Source of the DNA: Fontivita pretiosa
GTDB lineage: Bacteria > Planctomycetota > Phycisphaerae > Tepidisphaerales > Tepidisphaeraceae
Length of the DNA stretch: 64,000 bases
Reading direction: 5' to 3'
Assembly: GCF_050410795.1 (NCBI RefSeq)
Contig: NZ_CP191258.1
Location: 4,960,001-5,024,000 of the forward strand
Below, piece by piece: positions 1-8,658 of this stretch (within the stretch, counting starts at the first letter, position 1; each line of letters begins with the position of its first letter). The notes beneath the pieces were generated by a model. It made no database searches, had not been told where the DNA came from, and was given only the letters and a program-made list of their open reading frames with translations. Position numbers and translations under genes: made by a program.

Positions 1-786
1 GTGCCAGTAGAGCCTCAACCCGCCACGACCCAGCACCAGCACCGTGAACTGCACCAGCCCTCCGCTGATGTAGGCAATCGTGGTGCCCCAGGCGATGCCA
101 TCGAATCCGAGCCGGGGCATTCCAAACCAGCCATACGTCAGCGCGAAACTCGCGCCCATGTTGATCAGATCCACACCAATCATCGTCAGCGCGGGCGTGA
201 GGGTGTCTCCGGCGCCGCGCAGACAGGCGTTGGCGACGAACATCACCATGGTCAGGGGCATGGAGATCGAAAGAATGCGAAGGTAGTCACGGGCATAGTG
301 CAGCGGTTGCGAATCCAGCCCCGCGGCACGGGCGATGGGGCCGGCCAACGCGAACATCACCGCGCCGGTCAGCAGGCCCACCAGCAACGCCGACGTGACC
401 GACTGCCCGCAGATGCTGTTGGCCAGCCGGCGGTGTCTGGCGCCCACAGCACGGGCGATGATCGCGGTGCTGCCCGTGCCCACCGCGCTGACCAGCAGGC
501 TCGCCAGCCACAGGATGTAGCTGATCGTTCCGACGGCGGCGCCGGCGGCGACCTCGTCGGCCCGACTCAGCGCGGTCGGCACGTCGTACTGATGGATGTG
601 ATTGGCCAGGTAGGTGTCGGTCCAGCCGACCAGGATATGCAGCGCGTGCTCGGCAAAAACAGGCAGCGACAGCACCAGCAATTGCCGCAGCAATGCGCGG
701 GTTGAATCCATCCCCCGCGGCATCTCGCCGGCCGGACGAGCCATCGCATGCTGCACCTTTGATACCGCCGGCGAGGAGCGATTCAT
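1..786 (-). CDS. MATE family efflux transporter (C-terminus cut off by the window edge)
   Basis: Reading the minus strand from an ATG at 784-786 gives 262 codons that stay open to base 1, so only the N-terminal half is present. The product is strongly hydrophobic, with about six predicted membrane helices. It carries MATE-type signatures: an early LPVFAEHALHILVGWTDT stretch, a helix around GTGSTAIIARAVGA, and a later LRGAGDTLTPALTMIG loop matching the family's conserved ALRGAGDT region. MATE proteins export drugs and metabolites across the inner membrane using a sodium or proton gradient. An N-terminal extension of about 30 residues (MNRSSPAVSK...) precedes the first helix. The gene lies 98 bases downstream of the protease gene on the same strand. 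The substrate cannot be told from sequence. Confidence 0.88.
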   Translation of the reverse strand, partial: MNRSSPAVSKVQHAMARPAGEMPRGMDSTRALLRQLLVLSLPVFAEHALHILVGWTDTYLANHIHQYDVPTALSRADEVAAGAAVGTISYILWLASLLVSAVGTGSTAIIARAVGARHRRLANSICGQSVTSALLVGLLTGAVMFALAGPIARAAGLDSQPLHYARDYLRILSISMPLTMVMFVANACLRGAGDTLTPALTMIGVDLINMGASFALTYGWFGMPRLGFDGIAWGTTIAYISGGLVQFTVLVLGRGGLRLYWH

Positions 787-884
787 AGTCAGGGCAGATA
801 ATACGCGGACAAACTGCGGCGGGACACAGATCGAATCGCCCGCTGACCAGAGAACTGCTGTCTGTCGTCATTCAACTCACAATC

Positions 885-3800
885 TCAGGCCAGCAGCACT
901 TCCAGCGAGACTTGATTCAAATCGAGCATGGCGTCGAGTTGAGCCGAATCGGCGCCCTCGCCGCCGTCGAGGATCAGATCGGCCAGGGAGTCGCGGGCGA
1001 AGACGCGGTCGTTGCCTGCGCCGGCGAAGATGCGGTCAACCCCCTGGCCGGCGACGATCAGGTCGTCGCCGCCGCCGCTGCGCACCACGTCGTCGCCGCC
1101 GCCGGCGTCGATGGAGACGGGCAGGGTACCGGCATCGATGGCGATCCAGTCATTCCCTGCGCGTGCGGCGATCGAGACGCCGCGCACCCGCGAGGCCGGG
1201 AAGCTCACGGTCTGCCCGTTGCACGTGACCTTCACCTTGCCGCCGGCCAGACGCACGCCGATCGAGTCGCGGTCATTGGTTCCATAGATGCGCAGGCGTT
1301 TGCCGGTGATTGCCGCGAACGTGCTGGAGATGCTGAGTTGATAATCGCCCGTGCTGCCGCTGGCGGCGCCGGCGCCGCGGACGGGGTCGTACGCCCGTGG
1401 CGATCGTCCCGCGCCGCTGACGCCGATGAAGTATGTCTGTCCGCGAACCACCCCGGTGTAGATCAGACTGTCCACGGTGCGCGGGTCGGCGTTGTCGTTG
1501 TAGGTGATCTCGCGTCCGGTTGCGTCGAAGATGCGCACAAACGTGTCGGCGCCGAAGCTGCTGAGGGCGCCGGCACGCACCTGGATCGGTCCGCTGGCCG
1601 GCGCCAGGAAGCGATACAGGTCCACATCCGTCGAGCCGCGGACCAGCGCCAGGTCCATGCCCAGATTCGCGGTCAGCGCCGAATTCAACTGGATGCTGCG
1701 CACCGCCGGAGCGTCCAGGCGATCATCCCAGAGCCTGGCGACGATGGATCGCGGTCGCAGTCGCATGCTGATGCGGTAATCGCCGACGGTGCCGGGAGAG
1801 CCGCTGCCCAGCAGTTGCGGGTCATAGTTGTCGTTGCCGGCGCCCGAGACGCCGATGAAATACACCTGTCCACCGACAACCGGCGCGCGAAGCAACGGGT
1901 CCGGGCCGTCGATGTCGTCACTGCTGGCCAGCAGCCGTCCGTCGGATGCAAACAGCCTCAGCACGGCGTTGACTGGCGACGGGTTGCCGGCCAAGGAGTA
2001 GGAATCGACGTTGATTTCCAGGATGCCCGATTCATCGGGTTGCACGCGGAAGAAGTCCACGTCGCGGTCGCCGACAGGCTCGCCGCCGTCCGCGCCGACA
2101 GCGCCGGGCCGGGGGGACAGTGGCAGCGTCGTCTCCACGGCCTGCGAGATCGCGCCGTTGCGGTCGTTGTTGGCAAAGGAGACGAAGATGCGATAGAAGC
2201 CTCCGCCGCCGGCGCTGCTTCGCCCGCTCAGGCTCGTGGGGTTGTAGTTGCGATTGGCGGCGTCGGAAACCCCGAAATAGTAGACTTCCCCGCGTCGGAC
2301 TTGCCCGATGGCGAAGCTGTCGGTGGCGTGGCCGACGGGATCCCCGCTGTCCAGATCGTAGCTGAACAGGCCGTCGGTCATTTCCAGCGGATTGCCCTGG
2401 GCATCGTGTGCGACGGCGGCGTCGTTGTCGCTGATCGGATTGCCCTGGGCATCGAAGACGCGCAGGTACGAATTAACGTAATCGGTGTCGTAGGGGGTGT
2501 CGATGTCCACCATCAGCCTGCCGTTGTCGGGCACGACGATCCTGAACAGATCGACGTCGGCCGGGCCGACGGGCTTGCCCAGATCGGCGCCGATGAAGCC
2601 GTCGAAGTTCTGATGCGGCTCGTTGTCGCCGGCGAGATTGACGTTGACCGCGCCGCTGAGCAGTCCGTTGGGATCCAGATTCGACAGAGCAAAGCTGATG
2701 GTGAAGTTTCCGATCGCGCCGGCGCGCGTGCCGGCGCCGCTGATCGGATCGTAGCCGGTATTGCCCGCGCCGCTCACGCCGGCGTAGTACGTGCCCGGCG
2801 GCAGGCTGATCACGATGCGCGACAGGGCGTCGCCGGCCGAATCATCGTCGGCGGCCAGCTCGACGCCGCTCGCGTCGAACAGCCTCAGGTACGAGTCGGG
2901 CACCCCGGCACTGGATGTGCCGCGGCCGATTTCGATGCTGATCGTTCCCGGCGAAGCGACGGTGAACTCGTACATGTCCACATCGTCGCTGCCGATGCTG
3001 CGCGAGCCATCGGTGCCAAGCGTGCCGGGGATCGGTCCGACGGGCGCGCCGGTGAGAGTCGGGCCGAAGATCGCGCTGGAGATGGTGCCGTTGGGATCGG
3101 TGGGCGTGCTGCTGCCGCCGCCGAACAGCTCGCGCACGCGCTGCACCGCCCGCAGCACGTTCAGCCGCACGTAGCTCAGCCCGGTGTTCAGCAGCTCCCG
3201 CAGCTCGCCCGCATCGACCAGGCCGTTATGGTTGTCGTCGATGAAGATGGCGTCGTCTTCGTCGTCGCCGTCGGTGATCGGATCGCCGCTGGCTTGCTGG
3301 ATCGATCGCACCTCGGTGGCCGAGAGCAGTCGTCCGCCGAAGGTCATCGCCGCGTCCTGCATCAGGGCCACGGCGCCGCTGACCATCGGAGCGGCCTGGC
3401 TGGTGCCCTGGGTACTCTGGATCTGGTTGCCCGGCCAGGTGCTGGTGATGATCGCCCCCGGCGCGAAGATGGCGTTTTGGGCGACGGGCGGGGGCCTCTG
3501 GCTGAAGCTGACCAGGCGATCGGCGGCGGTGCTCAGATCGACGCTGCCGCCCGACCAGACAAACCCGCCGCCCTGATTGGCGTCCCAGACCGCCCCGACA
3601 TTGAGCGTACTGATGATTCCCGGCGAGGCGGAATTGGGAAACTGCACATTGAGCTGCCGGCCGCTGCCCGGATCATGGATGATGCCGTAGGAGTTTCCGG
3701 CGGCGGCGACGACCGTCACCCCGCTGTCCTGGAGGGTCTGGATTTCGTCGCTGTAGACATCGCCCTGGACCTGCTGCGGGGAGGTGTAGAACCCGCTGCC

Positions 3801-4313
3801 CAGAGACAGATTGACAGCGACGATGCGATATCGCTGGCGGTTGTCGATGACCCACTGGAGGGCCTTTTCCAGGCTGCGATTGTCCGCCGCGACGGCGCCG
3901 CTTGCGTCGCGGGTGAAGATGTTGATGCCGACCAGTCCGGCACGTGGAGCAACCCCCCCGTCAAATCCGCGGGACGGATCCGGACGCGATGCGATGATGC
4001 CGGCCACATGCGTGCCATGGGGGCTGGTGATGGTGGCGGTGGAAGGCGCGGCGGTGACGTCCGTGGTGGCCAGCACGTTGGGCGCCAGCAGGGGATGCGT
4101 AGCGTCCAGTCCGGTGTCGATGACCGCGACGCTGACTCCGCCGCCGTCGATGCCCGCCAGCGTCGGATCGTTCCGCAGGGCGGTTAAGCCGATCAGGTCG
4201 TAGGCCGCGCTGAGCAGCCGCCGCCGTTCCAGTGCTTCCAGCCAGCAGCGCGCGGCGGTCGTGGGCAGGGCAACAGGACGCGTCGTGTTTTTGCTGGGCA
4301 TTGGATGCAGCAT
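885..4313 (-). CDS. Secreted S8 subtilisin-like serine protease with PPC repeats and RTX-type C-terminus
   Basis: A 1142-residue extracellular protease. Residues 25-36 hold LEALERRRLLSA, the planctomycete extracellular motif (Pfam Planc_extracel type). The S8 catalytic residues are visible: Asp66 in VAVIDTG, His99 in SPHGTHVAG, oxyanion Asn207 in VAAAGNS and Ser305 in QGTSQAAPM. Near residues 350-370 an EF-hand-like loop (DDNHNGLVDAGEL) sits close to the end of the catalytic domain. Four pre-peptidase C-terminal (PPC) type domains follow, each ending in a GVSGAGN..YDP-like segment, and then glycine/aspartate repeats (GGGDDVV, GAGNDRVF) typical of calcium-binding beta-rolls. It probably acts outside the cell, with PPC domains as processing or adhesion modules. 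An alternative start, MPSKN, lies four codons in. Family assignment is firm; the substrate is unknown. Confidence 0.93.
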   Translation of the reverse strand: MLHPMPSKNTTRPVALPTTAARCWLEALERRRLLSAAYDLIGLTALRNDPTLAGIDGGGVSVAVIDTGLDATHPLLAPNVLATTDVTAAPSTATITSPHGTHVAGIIASRPDPSRGFDGGVAPRAGLVGINIFTRDASGAVAADNRSLEKALQWVIDNRQRYRIVAVNLSLGSGFYTSPQQVQGDVYSDEIQTLQDSGVTVVAAAGNSYGIIHDPGSGRQLNVQFPNSASPGIISTLNVGAVWDANQGGGFVWSGGSVDLSTAADRLVSFSQRPPPVAQNAIFAPGAIITSTWPGNQIQSTQGTSQAAPMVSGAVALMQDAAMTFGGRLLSATEVRSIQQASGDPITDGDDEDDAIFIDDNHNGLVDAGELRELLNTGLSYVRLNVLRAVQRVRELFGGGSSTPTDPNGTISSAIFGPTLTGAPVGPIPGTLGTDGSRSIGSDDVDMYEFTVASPGTISIEIGRGTSSAGVPDSYLRLFDASGVELAADDDSAGDALSRIVISLPPGTYYAGVSGAGNTGYDPISGAGTRAGAIGNFTISFALSNLDPNGLLSGAVNVNLAGDNEPHQNFDGFIGADLGKPVGPADVDLFRIVVPDNGRLMVDIDTPYDTDYVNSYLRVFDAQGNPISDNDAAVAHDAQGNPLEMTDGLFSYDLDSGDPVGHATDSFAIGQVRRGEVYYFGVSDAANRNYNPTSLSGRSSAGGGGFYRIFVSFANNDRNGAISQAVETTLPLSPRPGAVGADGGEPVGDRDVDFFRVQPDESGILEINVDSYSLAGNPSPVNAVLRLFASDGRLLASSDDIDGPDPLLRAPVVGGQVYFIGVSGAGNDNYDPQLLGSGSPGTVGDYRISMRLRPRSIVARLWDDRLDAPAVRSIQLNSALTANLGMDLALVRGSTDVDLYRFLAPASGPIQVRAGALSSFGADTFVRIFDATGREITYNDNADPRTVDSLIYTGVVRGQTYFIGVSGAGRSPRAYDPVRGAGAASGSTGDYQLSISSTFAAITGKRLRIYGTNDRDSIGVRLAGGKVKVTCNGQTVSFPASRVRGVSIAARAGNDWIAIDAGTLPVSIDAGGGDDVVRSGGGDDLIVAGQGVDRIFAGAGNDRVFARDSLADLILDGGEGADSAQLDAMLDLNQVSLEVLLA

Positions 4314-4782
4314 CCTGCATCAGCCGGTCTGCTGATCGCCGAAGCGCCTCGGGGACGTACAGCATTCCGGCGCCATAAAGATGCGTGTAGTCAGCAGTCT
4401 ACAGCGTATGCGAAAACGGCGGGGCGGGGAATAGCCCGAAGCGTGCCGGGGAGAGCGGCCCGCCGCTGGCCGGAAGGTTGTGGAACTCAAGCAGCGTCGG
4501 AGGCGTACAAGAGGTTGTCGAAGCTGCTGGATGTCGTGGTCAATCCTGCCGATATGACCGAAGAGCCGATGCTGTGCCGCAGGTATTCCGGCGGGTTTTT
4601 GGGCCGCCCGCAGTGCGGCTTTCGGCGGGTCGGGACTTCCTTGATTCGGCGAATTTGACACCTAGAATCGCACGGCGGAATCGGGAGACAATGCAGGAGC
4701 CTGTGAGCGCGTCGCGCGCCCATGCGGACTCCACCCGACGAGGGGTCGGCGCCTAAGAGCCGCCGGCCGACAGGAGATGGAC
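4314..4782. other. Divergent intergenic region between protease and clpC
   Basis: About 470 bases lie between two genes that point away from each other, so both promoters should be here. Open frames in it are short, overlap on both strands and show no recognisable domain. A plausible sigma-70-type promoter facing clpC is listed separately. I saw no CIRCE-like operator (TTAGCACTC-N9-GAGTGCTAA) or CtsR heptad repeat, which often control clpC in other phyla. Confidence 0.5.
4641..4668 (+). promoter_or_regulatory. Candidate sigma-70 promoter for clpC
   Basis: TTGATT at 4641-4646 and TAGAAT at 4663-4668 are separated by 16 bases and match the -35 and -10 consensus at 4/6 and 5/6. The predicted transcript would start near 4675, giving a leader of about 108 bases before the clpC start. 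A second TTGACA at 4655-4660 has no good -10 partner. Prediction by eye only. Confidence 0.35.
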
Positions 4783-7311
4783 ATGTTCGAACGATTTACG
4801 GATCGTGCTCGGAAAGTGATGGCGCTGGCAAATCAGGAAGCGCAACGCTTCAACCACGAATACATCGGGACCGAGCACATCCTTCTTGGGCTGGTGAAGG
4901 AGGGCAGCGGGGTCGGCGCCAACGTGCTGAAGAACCTGGACGTGGACCTGCGCAAGGTGCGGCTGGAGGTGGAAAAGCTGGTCAAGAGCGGCCCGGACAT
5001 GGTCACGATGGGCAAGCTGCCTCAGACGCCGCGCGCCAAGAAGGTCATCGAGTACGCCATCGAGGAAGCCAGGAACCTGAATCACAACTACGTGGGGACG
5101 GAACACCTGCTGCTCGGACTGTTGCGCGAGCATGACGGGGTAGCGGCGCAGGTGCTGATGAATCTCGGGCTCAAGCTTGAAGAAGTTCGGGAAGAGGTTC
5201 TGAACCTATTGGGAGCAGGCGTGGAAAGCGAAGAACCCCAGCAGCAGGAGAAGCAGGGCGCCAAGGGCAAGAGCAAGACCCCGGCGCTGGACAGCTTCGG
5301 CCGCGACCTCACCGAGCTGGCGCGCGAAGGACAGCTTGACCCGGTGATCGGGCGGAAGAACGAGATCGAGCGCGTCATCCAGATCCTGTGCCGGCGACAG
5401 AAGAACAACCCGGTGCTGCTGGGTGAGGCGGGCGTGGGCAAGACCGCGATCGTCGAGGGGCTGGCCCAGATGGTCGTCTCCAGCAACGTGCCGGAGATCC
5501 TGCACGACCGGCGGATCGTGGTGCTGGACCTGGCGATGATGGTCGCCGGAACCAAGTACCGCGGGCAGTTCGAGGAGCGGATCAAGGCGGTGATGAACGA
5601 GGTTCGCCGCGCCAAGAACGTGATCCTGTTCATCGACGAGCTGCACACGCTGGTTGGCGCCGGCGGCGCCGAGGGCGCCATCGACGCGTCGAACGTGCTC
5701 AAGCCGGCGCTGTCGCGCGGCGAGATCCAGTGCATCGGCGCCACCACCTTCGACGAGTACCGCAAGTACATCGAGAAGGATGCGGCGCTGGCGCGACGGT
5801 TCCAGCCGATTCACGTCGAGCCGCCCACCAAGGAGGACGCCATCGAGATCCTCCGCGGGCTGCGCGATCGCTACGAGGCGCACCACCGCGTGCAGATCAC
5901 CGACGCGGCCCTGGAGGCGGCGGTGGAGATGTCCGACCGCTACATCACCGGGCGGTGCCTGCCCGACAAGGCGATCGACGTGCTGGACGAAGCCGGCGCC
6001 CGAATCCGCCTGCGCAGCATGACCAAGCCCCCGAATCTGGCCGAAATCGAGGAGCAGATCGAGCGGCTGAGCATCCAGAAGGACGAGGCGGTCAAGAACG
6101 CCGAGTACGAGGAGGCCGCCAAGCTGCGCGATCAGGCCGAGGCGCTGCGTGCCAAGAAAGAGGAGATGCAGCGTCAGTGGCGCGAGAAGGCCAAGGAAGT
6201 GGACGGCGTGGTCGATGAGGAGGTGATCGCCGAGGTCGTCAGCAAGATGACCGGCGTGCCGCTGACGCGGCTGGAGAAGGAAGAGGCGCAGCGGCTGCTG
6301 GAGCTGGAGAACGAGCTGCACAAGCGGGTCGTGTCTCAGGACGAAGCGATCCGGGCGATCGCCAAGACCATCCGCCGCGCCCGCAGCGGGCTGAAGGACC
6401 CGCATCGTCCGATGGGCAGCTTCCTGTTCCTGGGGCCCAGCGGGGTCGGCAAGACGCTGCTGAGCAAGGCGCTGGCGGAGTTCATGTTCGGCGACGAGGA
6501 CGCGCTGGTGCAGATCGACATGTCCGAGTACATGGAGAAGCACAACGTCAGCCGCCTGATCGGCGCGCCTCCGGGCTACGTCGGCTACGAGGAAGGCGGC
6601 CAGCTCACCGAGCGCATCCGCCGCCGGCCTTACAGCGTCGTTCTGCTCGACGAGGTCGAGAAGGCCCATCCGGACGTGTTCAACATGCTGCTTCAGATCA
6701 TGGAGGAAGGTCGGCTCACCGACTCGTTCGGGCGGCATGTGGACTTCCGCAACGTCGTGATGATCATGACCAGCAACATCGGCTCGGAGCTGATCAAGGG
6801 CGGCGGGCCACAGTTCGGGCTGCGGCCGACCGCCAAGGGCCAGGCCGAAGAGCGCAACTACCAGCAGATCAAGGAAACCGTGATGAAGGAGCTGGAGCGG
6901 TACTTCCGCCCCGAGTTCATCGGGCGGCTTGACGACGTGATCGTCTTCCGTCCGCTGAACCGCGCCAATCTCGAAAACATCGTCGAGATCGAGCTGCGGA
7001 AGGTCACCAAGCGGCTGACCGAGCACGGCCTGAGGATCGAGCTGACGCCCGAGGCCAAGGACTTCCTCATCGAGAAGGGCACCAACGCCGACTTCGGCGC
7101 CCGTCCGCTGCGGCGTGCCATCGAGCAGCACGTGGAAGATCCGATGAGCGAGGAGATCCTCCGCGGCAACTTCAAGGGCAAAGACCTGATCCGGATCAGC
7201 GTCCGGCAGGAAGAGGGTGGCGAGAAGCACCTGTACTTCGAGGCCCTGAAGCTCGAAGACGCCAAGGAGGGCGAGAAGCAGCTCGCCCAGGCCGGCAGCG
7301 ACGCAACGTGA
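4783..7311 (+). CDS. clpC: ATP-dependent Clp protease ATP-binding subunit ClpC
   Basis: Hsp100/AAA+ unfoldase that feeds substrates to the ClpP peptidase. The 842-residue product has two N-terminal Clp_N repeats (MFERFTDRARK onward and again near NHNYVGTEHLLLG). The first AAA+ module has Walker A GEAGVGKT at about residues 214-221. A UVR-like coiled segment (about 425-460) marks ClpC rather than ClpA or ClpB. The second AAA+ module has Walker A GPSGVGKT at about 551-558, and the Clp C-terminal domain (D2-small) follows. An ATG six bases upstream (4777) is also in frame, but AGGAG at 4772-4776 abuts it and is correctly spaced only for 4783, where the family's usual MFERFT start lies. No clpP or mcsAB partner is adjacent. 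Confidence 0.97.
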   Translation: MFERFTDRARKVMALANQEAQRFNHEYIGTEHILLGLVKEGSGVGANVLKNLDVDLRKVRLEVEKLVKSGPDMVTMGKLPQTPRAKKVIEYAIEEARNLNHNYVGTEHLLLGLLREHDGVAAQVLMNLGLKLEEVREEVLNLLGAGVESEEPQQQEKQGAKGKSKTPALDSFGRDLTELAREGQLDPVIGRKNEIERVIQILCRRQKNNPVLLGEAGVGKTAIVEGLAQMVVSSNVPEILHDRRIVVLDLAMMVAGTKYRGQFEERIKAVMNEVRRAKNVILFIDELHTLVGAGGAEGAIDASNVLKPALSRGEIQCIGATTFDEYRKYIEKDAALARRFQPIHVEPPTKEDAIEILRGLRDRYEAHHRVQITDAALEAAVEMSDRYITGRCLPDKAIDVLDEAGARIRLRSMTKPPNLAEIEEQIERLSIQKDEAVKNAEYEEAAKLRDQAEALRAKKEEMQRQWREKAKEVDGVVDEEVIAEVVSKMTGVPLTRLEKEEAQRLLELENELHKRVVSQDEAIRAIAKTIRRARSGLKDPHRPMGSFLFLGPSGVGKTLLSKALAEFMFGDEDALVQIDMSEYMEKHNVSRLIGAPPGYVGYEEGGQLTERIRRRPYSVVLLDEVEKAHPDVFNMLLQIMEEGRLTDSFGRHVDFRNVVMIMTSNIGSELIKGGGPQFGLRPTAKGQAEERNYQQIKETVMKELERYFRPEFIGRLDDVIVFRPLNRANLENIVEIELRKVTKRLTEHGLRIELTPEAKDFLIEKGTNADFGARPLRRAIEQHVEDPMSEEILRGNFKGKDLIRISVRQEEGGEKHLYFEALKLEDAKEGEKQLAQAGSDAT

Positions 7312-7340
7312 CAGCGGCGGCAAATCTCAATCGTCCACGG

Positions 7341-7371
7341 GTGGCGTGGTCAGCACGGCTGGCCACGCCAC
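7341..7371 (+). terminator. Hairpin downstream of clpC, possible terminator
   Basis: GTGGCGTGG at 7341-7349 and CCACGCCAC at 7363-7371 form a perfect 9-bp stem with a 13-base loop, 29 bases after the clpC stop. A short T run follows (TGTTTT). It is either a weak intrinsic terminator or one copy of a dispersed palindromic element; the sequence alone does not decide. Confidence 0.45.
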
Positions 7372-7425
7372 TGCTGTTTTCCGGCGCATCATCACCGGCC
7401 GCTCCAGTGGTAGCTTCAGCAGAGC

Positions 7426-7791
7426 ATGTTCCAATCACTCCAATGGGTAGCCGCGGTCCATGCGGCGTATTTGATCCTCAGCGGCGCCTGGCCGATCGTG
7501 CACATGCGGTCGTTCCTTGCGGTCACCGGCCCGAAGCGCGATCTTTGGCTGGTCAAGACGGTAGGGGTGATGGTGATGGTGGTTGGGGCGACGATCGGTC
7601 TGGCGGCGTGGTCCGAGGCGATCACCTGGCCGATCCTGGTTCTGGCCGTCGGTACCGCCGCCGCCCTGGCTGCGGTGGACCTGGTCTACGTCCTCAACCG
7701 CACGATATCGCGCATCTATCTCCTGGACGCGGGGGTTGAAGGGCTGCTCATCATCGCATGGTTGCTGTTCTGGACCAGTCCCGCAGTGTAG
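7426..7791 (+). CDS. Small four-helix membrane protein, function unknown
   Basis: A 121-residue, almost entirely hydrophobic protein with four predicted membrane helices (roughly residues 5-25, 45-62, 66-88 and 100-118) and no recognised catalytic motif. It ends 25 bases before a family 2 glycosyltransferase on the same strand, so the two are probably co-transcribed and may act together at the membrane. I do not recognise the family. The start ATG has only a weak ribosome binding site, but hydrophobicity begins right after it. Confidence 0.7.
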   Translation: MFQSLQWVAAVHAAYLILSGAWPIVHMRSFLAVTGPKRDLWLVKTVGVMVMVVGATIGLAAWSEAITWPILVLAVGTAAALAAVDLVYVLNRTISRIYLLDAGVEGLLIIAWLLFWTSPAV

Positions 7792-7816
7792 TATTTGTGC
7801 ACTGCGGAATCCGCCG

Positions 7817-8638
7817 ATGCTCAGCGTGATCATTCCGGCCTTCAATGAGGAGAAAACGCTCGCGCAGGTTCTGGATCGCGTGCTGGCGCTGCCGCTGCGC
7901 CCGCAGGTCATCTGTGTTTCCGACGGCTCGACGGACGGCACCAACCAGATCATCCGTCGCTACCAGCGCGAACGTGGCATCATCGGGGTCATCTGCCCGG
8001 TCAACCGGGGCAAGGGGGCGGCGATCCAGGCGGGCCTGGCGTACGCCACACAGCCTTACACCATCATTCAGGATGCCGATCTGGAATACTCGCCCGAGCA
8101 GTTCGAGGTTCTGCTGGAGCCGGTCCGCAAAGGCAGGGCCAGCATCGTCTATGGCTCGCGCAACCTTCGCCACCCGGCGATGCGCAGAAACAACTTCGCC
8201 TATTTCCGCTTCTGGCTGGGCGGAAAAATCGTGACGCTGGTATGCAATTACCTGTTCTTCTGCCACCTGACCGACGAGGCCACCTGTTACAAGCTGTTCC
8301 CGACCGATCTGCTGCGGCGAATGAACCTCACGTGCCGCGGCTTTGACTTTTGCCCCGAAGTCACCGCCAAGGCGTTGCGACTGGGATACCGGATCCACGA
8401 AGTCCCGATCGAGTACAACCCGCGCACGCTGCACGAGGGCAAGAAGATCCGCGCCTGGCACGGCATCCAGGCGATTTTGGTGCTGTTGAAGTATCGGCTC
8501 ATGCCTGATTCGATGCTCTTCTCGCGACGCGCGTCCTGCCCGGACGCAGTGTCTGTGGCCGGCCAGTCGATGCCTTGTGCATCAATCGAAGCATCCGACT
8601 CCCGCGGCGGTAAACTCGATCACGCCGTGGCCGTGTGA
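7817..8638 (+). CDS. Glycosyltransferase family 2 (polyprenyl-phosphate sugar transferase-like)
   Basis: A 273-residue GT-A fold enzyme. It opens with MLSVIIPAFNEEKTLAQVL, the standard GT2 nucleotide-binding strand, followed by VSDGSTDGT, NRGKGAAIQAGL and the metal-binding QDADLEY motif. It resembles dolichol/undecaprenyl-phosphate mannosyl- or glucosyltransferases, which move a sugar from a nucleotide donor to a lipid carrier on the cytoplasmic face. The frame is open well upstream of 7817, but the GT2 fold begins exactly at this ATG. The last 40 or so residues after LLKYRLMPDS are polar and not part of the fold. The upstream membrane protein may be its partner. Donor and acceptor are unknown. 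Confidence 0.9.
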   Translation: MLSVIIPAFNEEKTLAQVLDRVLALPLRPQVICVSDGSTDGTNQIIRRYQRERGIIGVICPVNRGKGAAIQAGLAYATQPYTIIQDADLEYSPEQFEVLLEPVRKGRASIVYGSRNLRHPAMRRNNFAYFRFWLGGKIVTLVCNYLFFCHLTDEATCYKLFPTDLLRRMNLTCRGFDFCPEVTAKALRLGYRIHEVPIEYNPRTLHEGKKIRAWHGIQAILVLLKYRLMPDSMLFSRRASCPDAVSVAGQSMPCASIEASDSRGGKLDHAVAV

Positions 8639-8658
8639 TATTACTGTGATCGCGATCC

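Noticed and set aside
912..4187. Very long open frame antisense to the subtilase (over 1000 codons)
   Set aside because: It mirrors the GC-rich codons of a clearly real protease with intact catalytic residues; its own translation is Ala/Gly/Asp/Val-rich with no domain.
5206..7323. Long antisense frame across clpC
   Set aside because: clpC is unmistakable on the other strand; the antisense product is Leu/Gln/Asp/His-rich without motifs.
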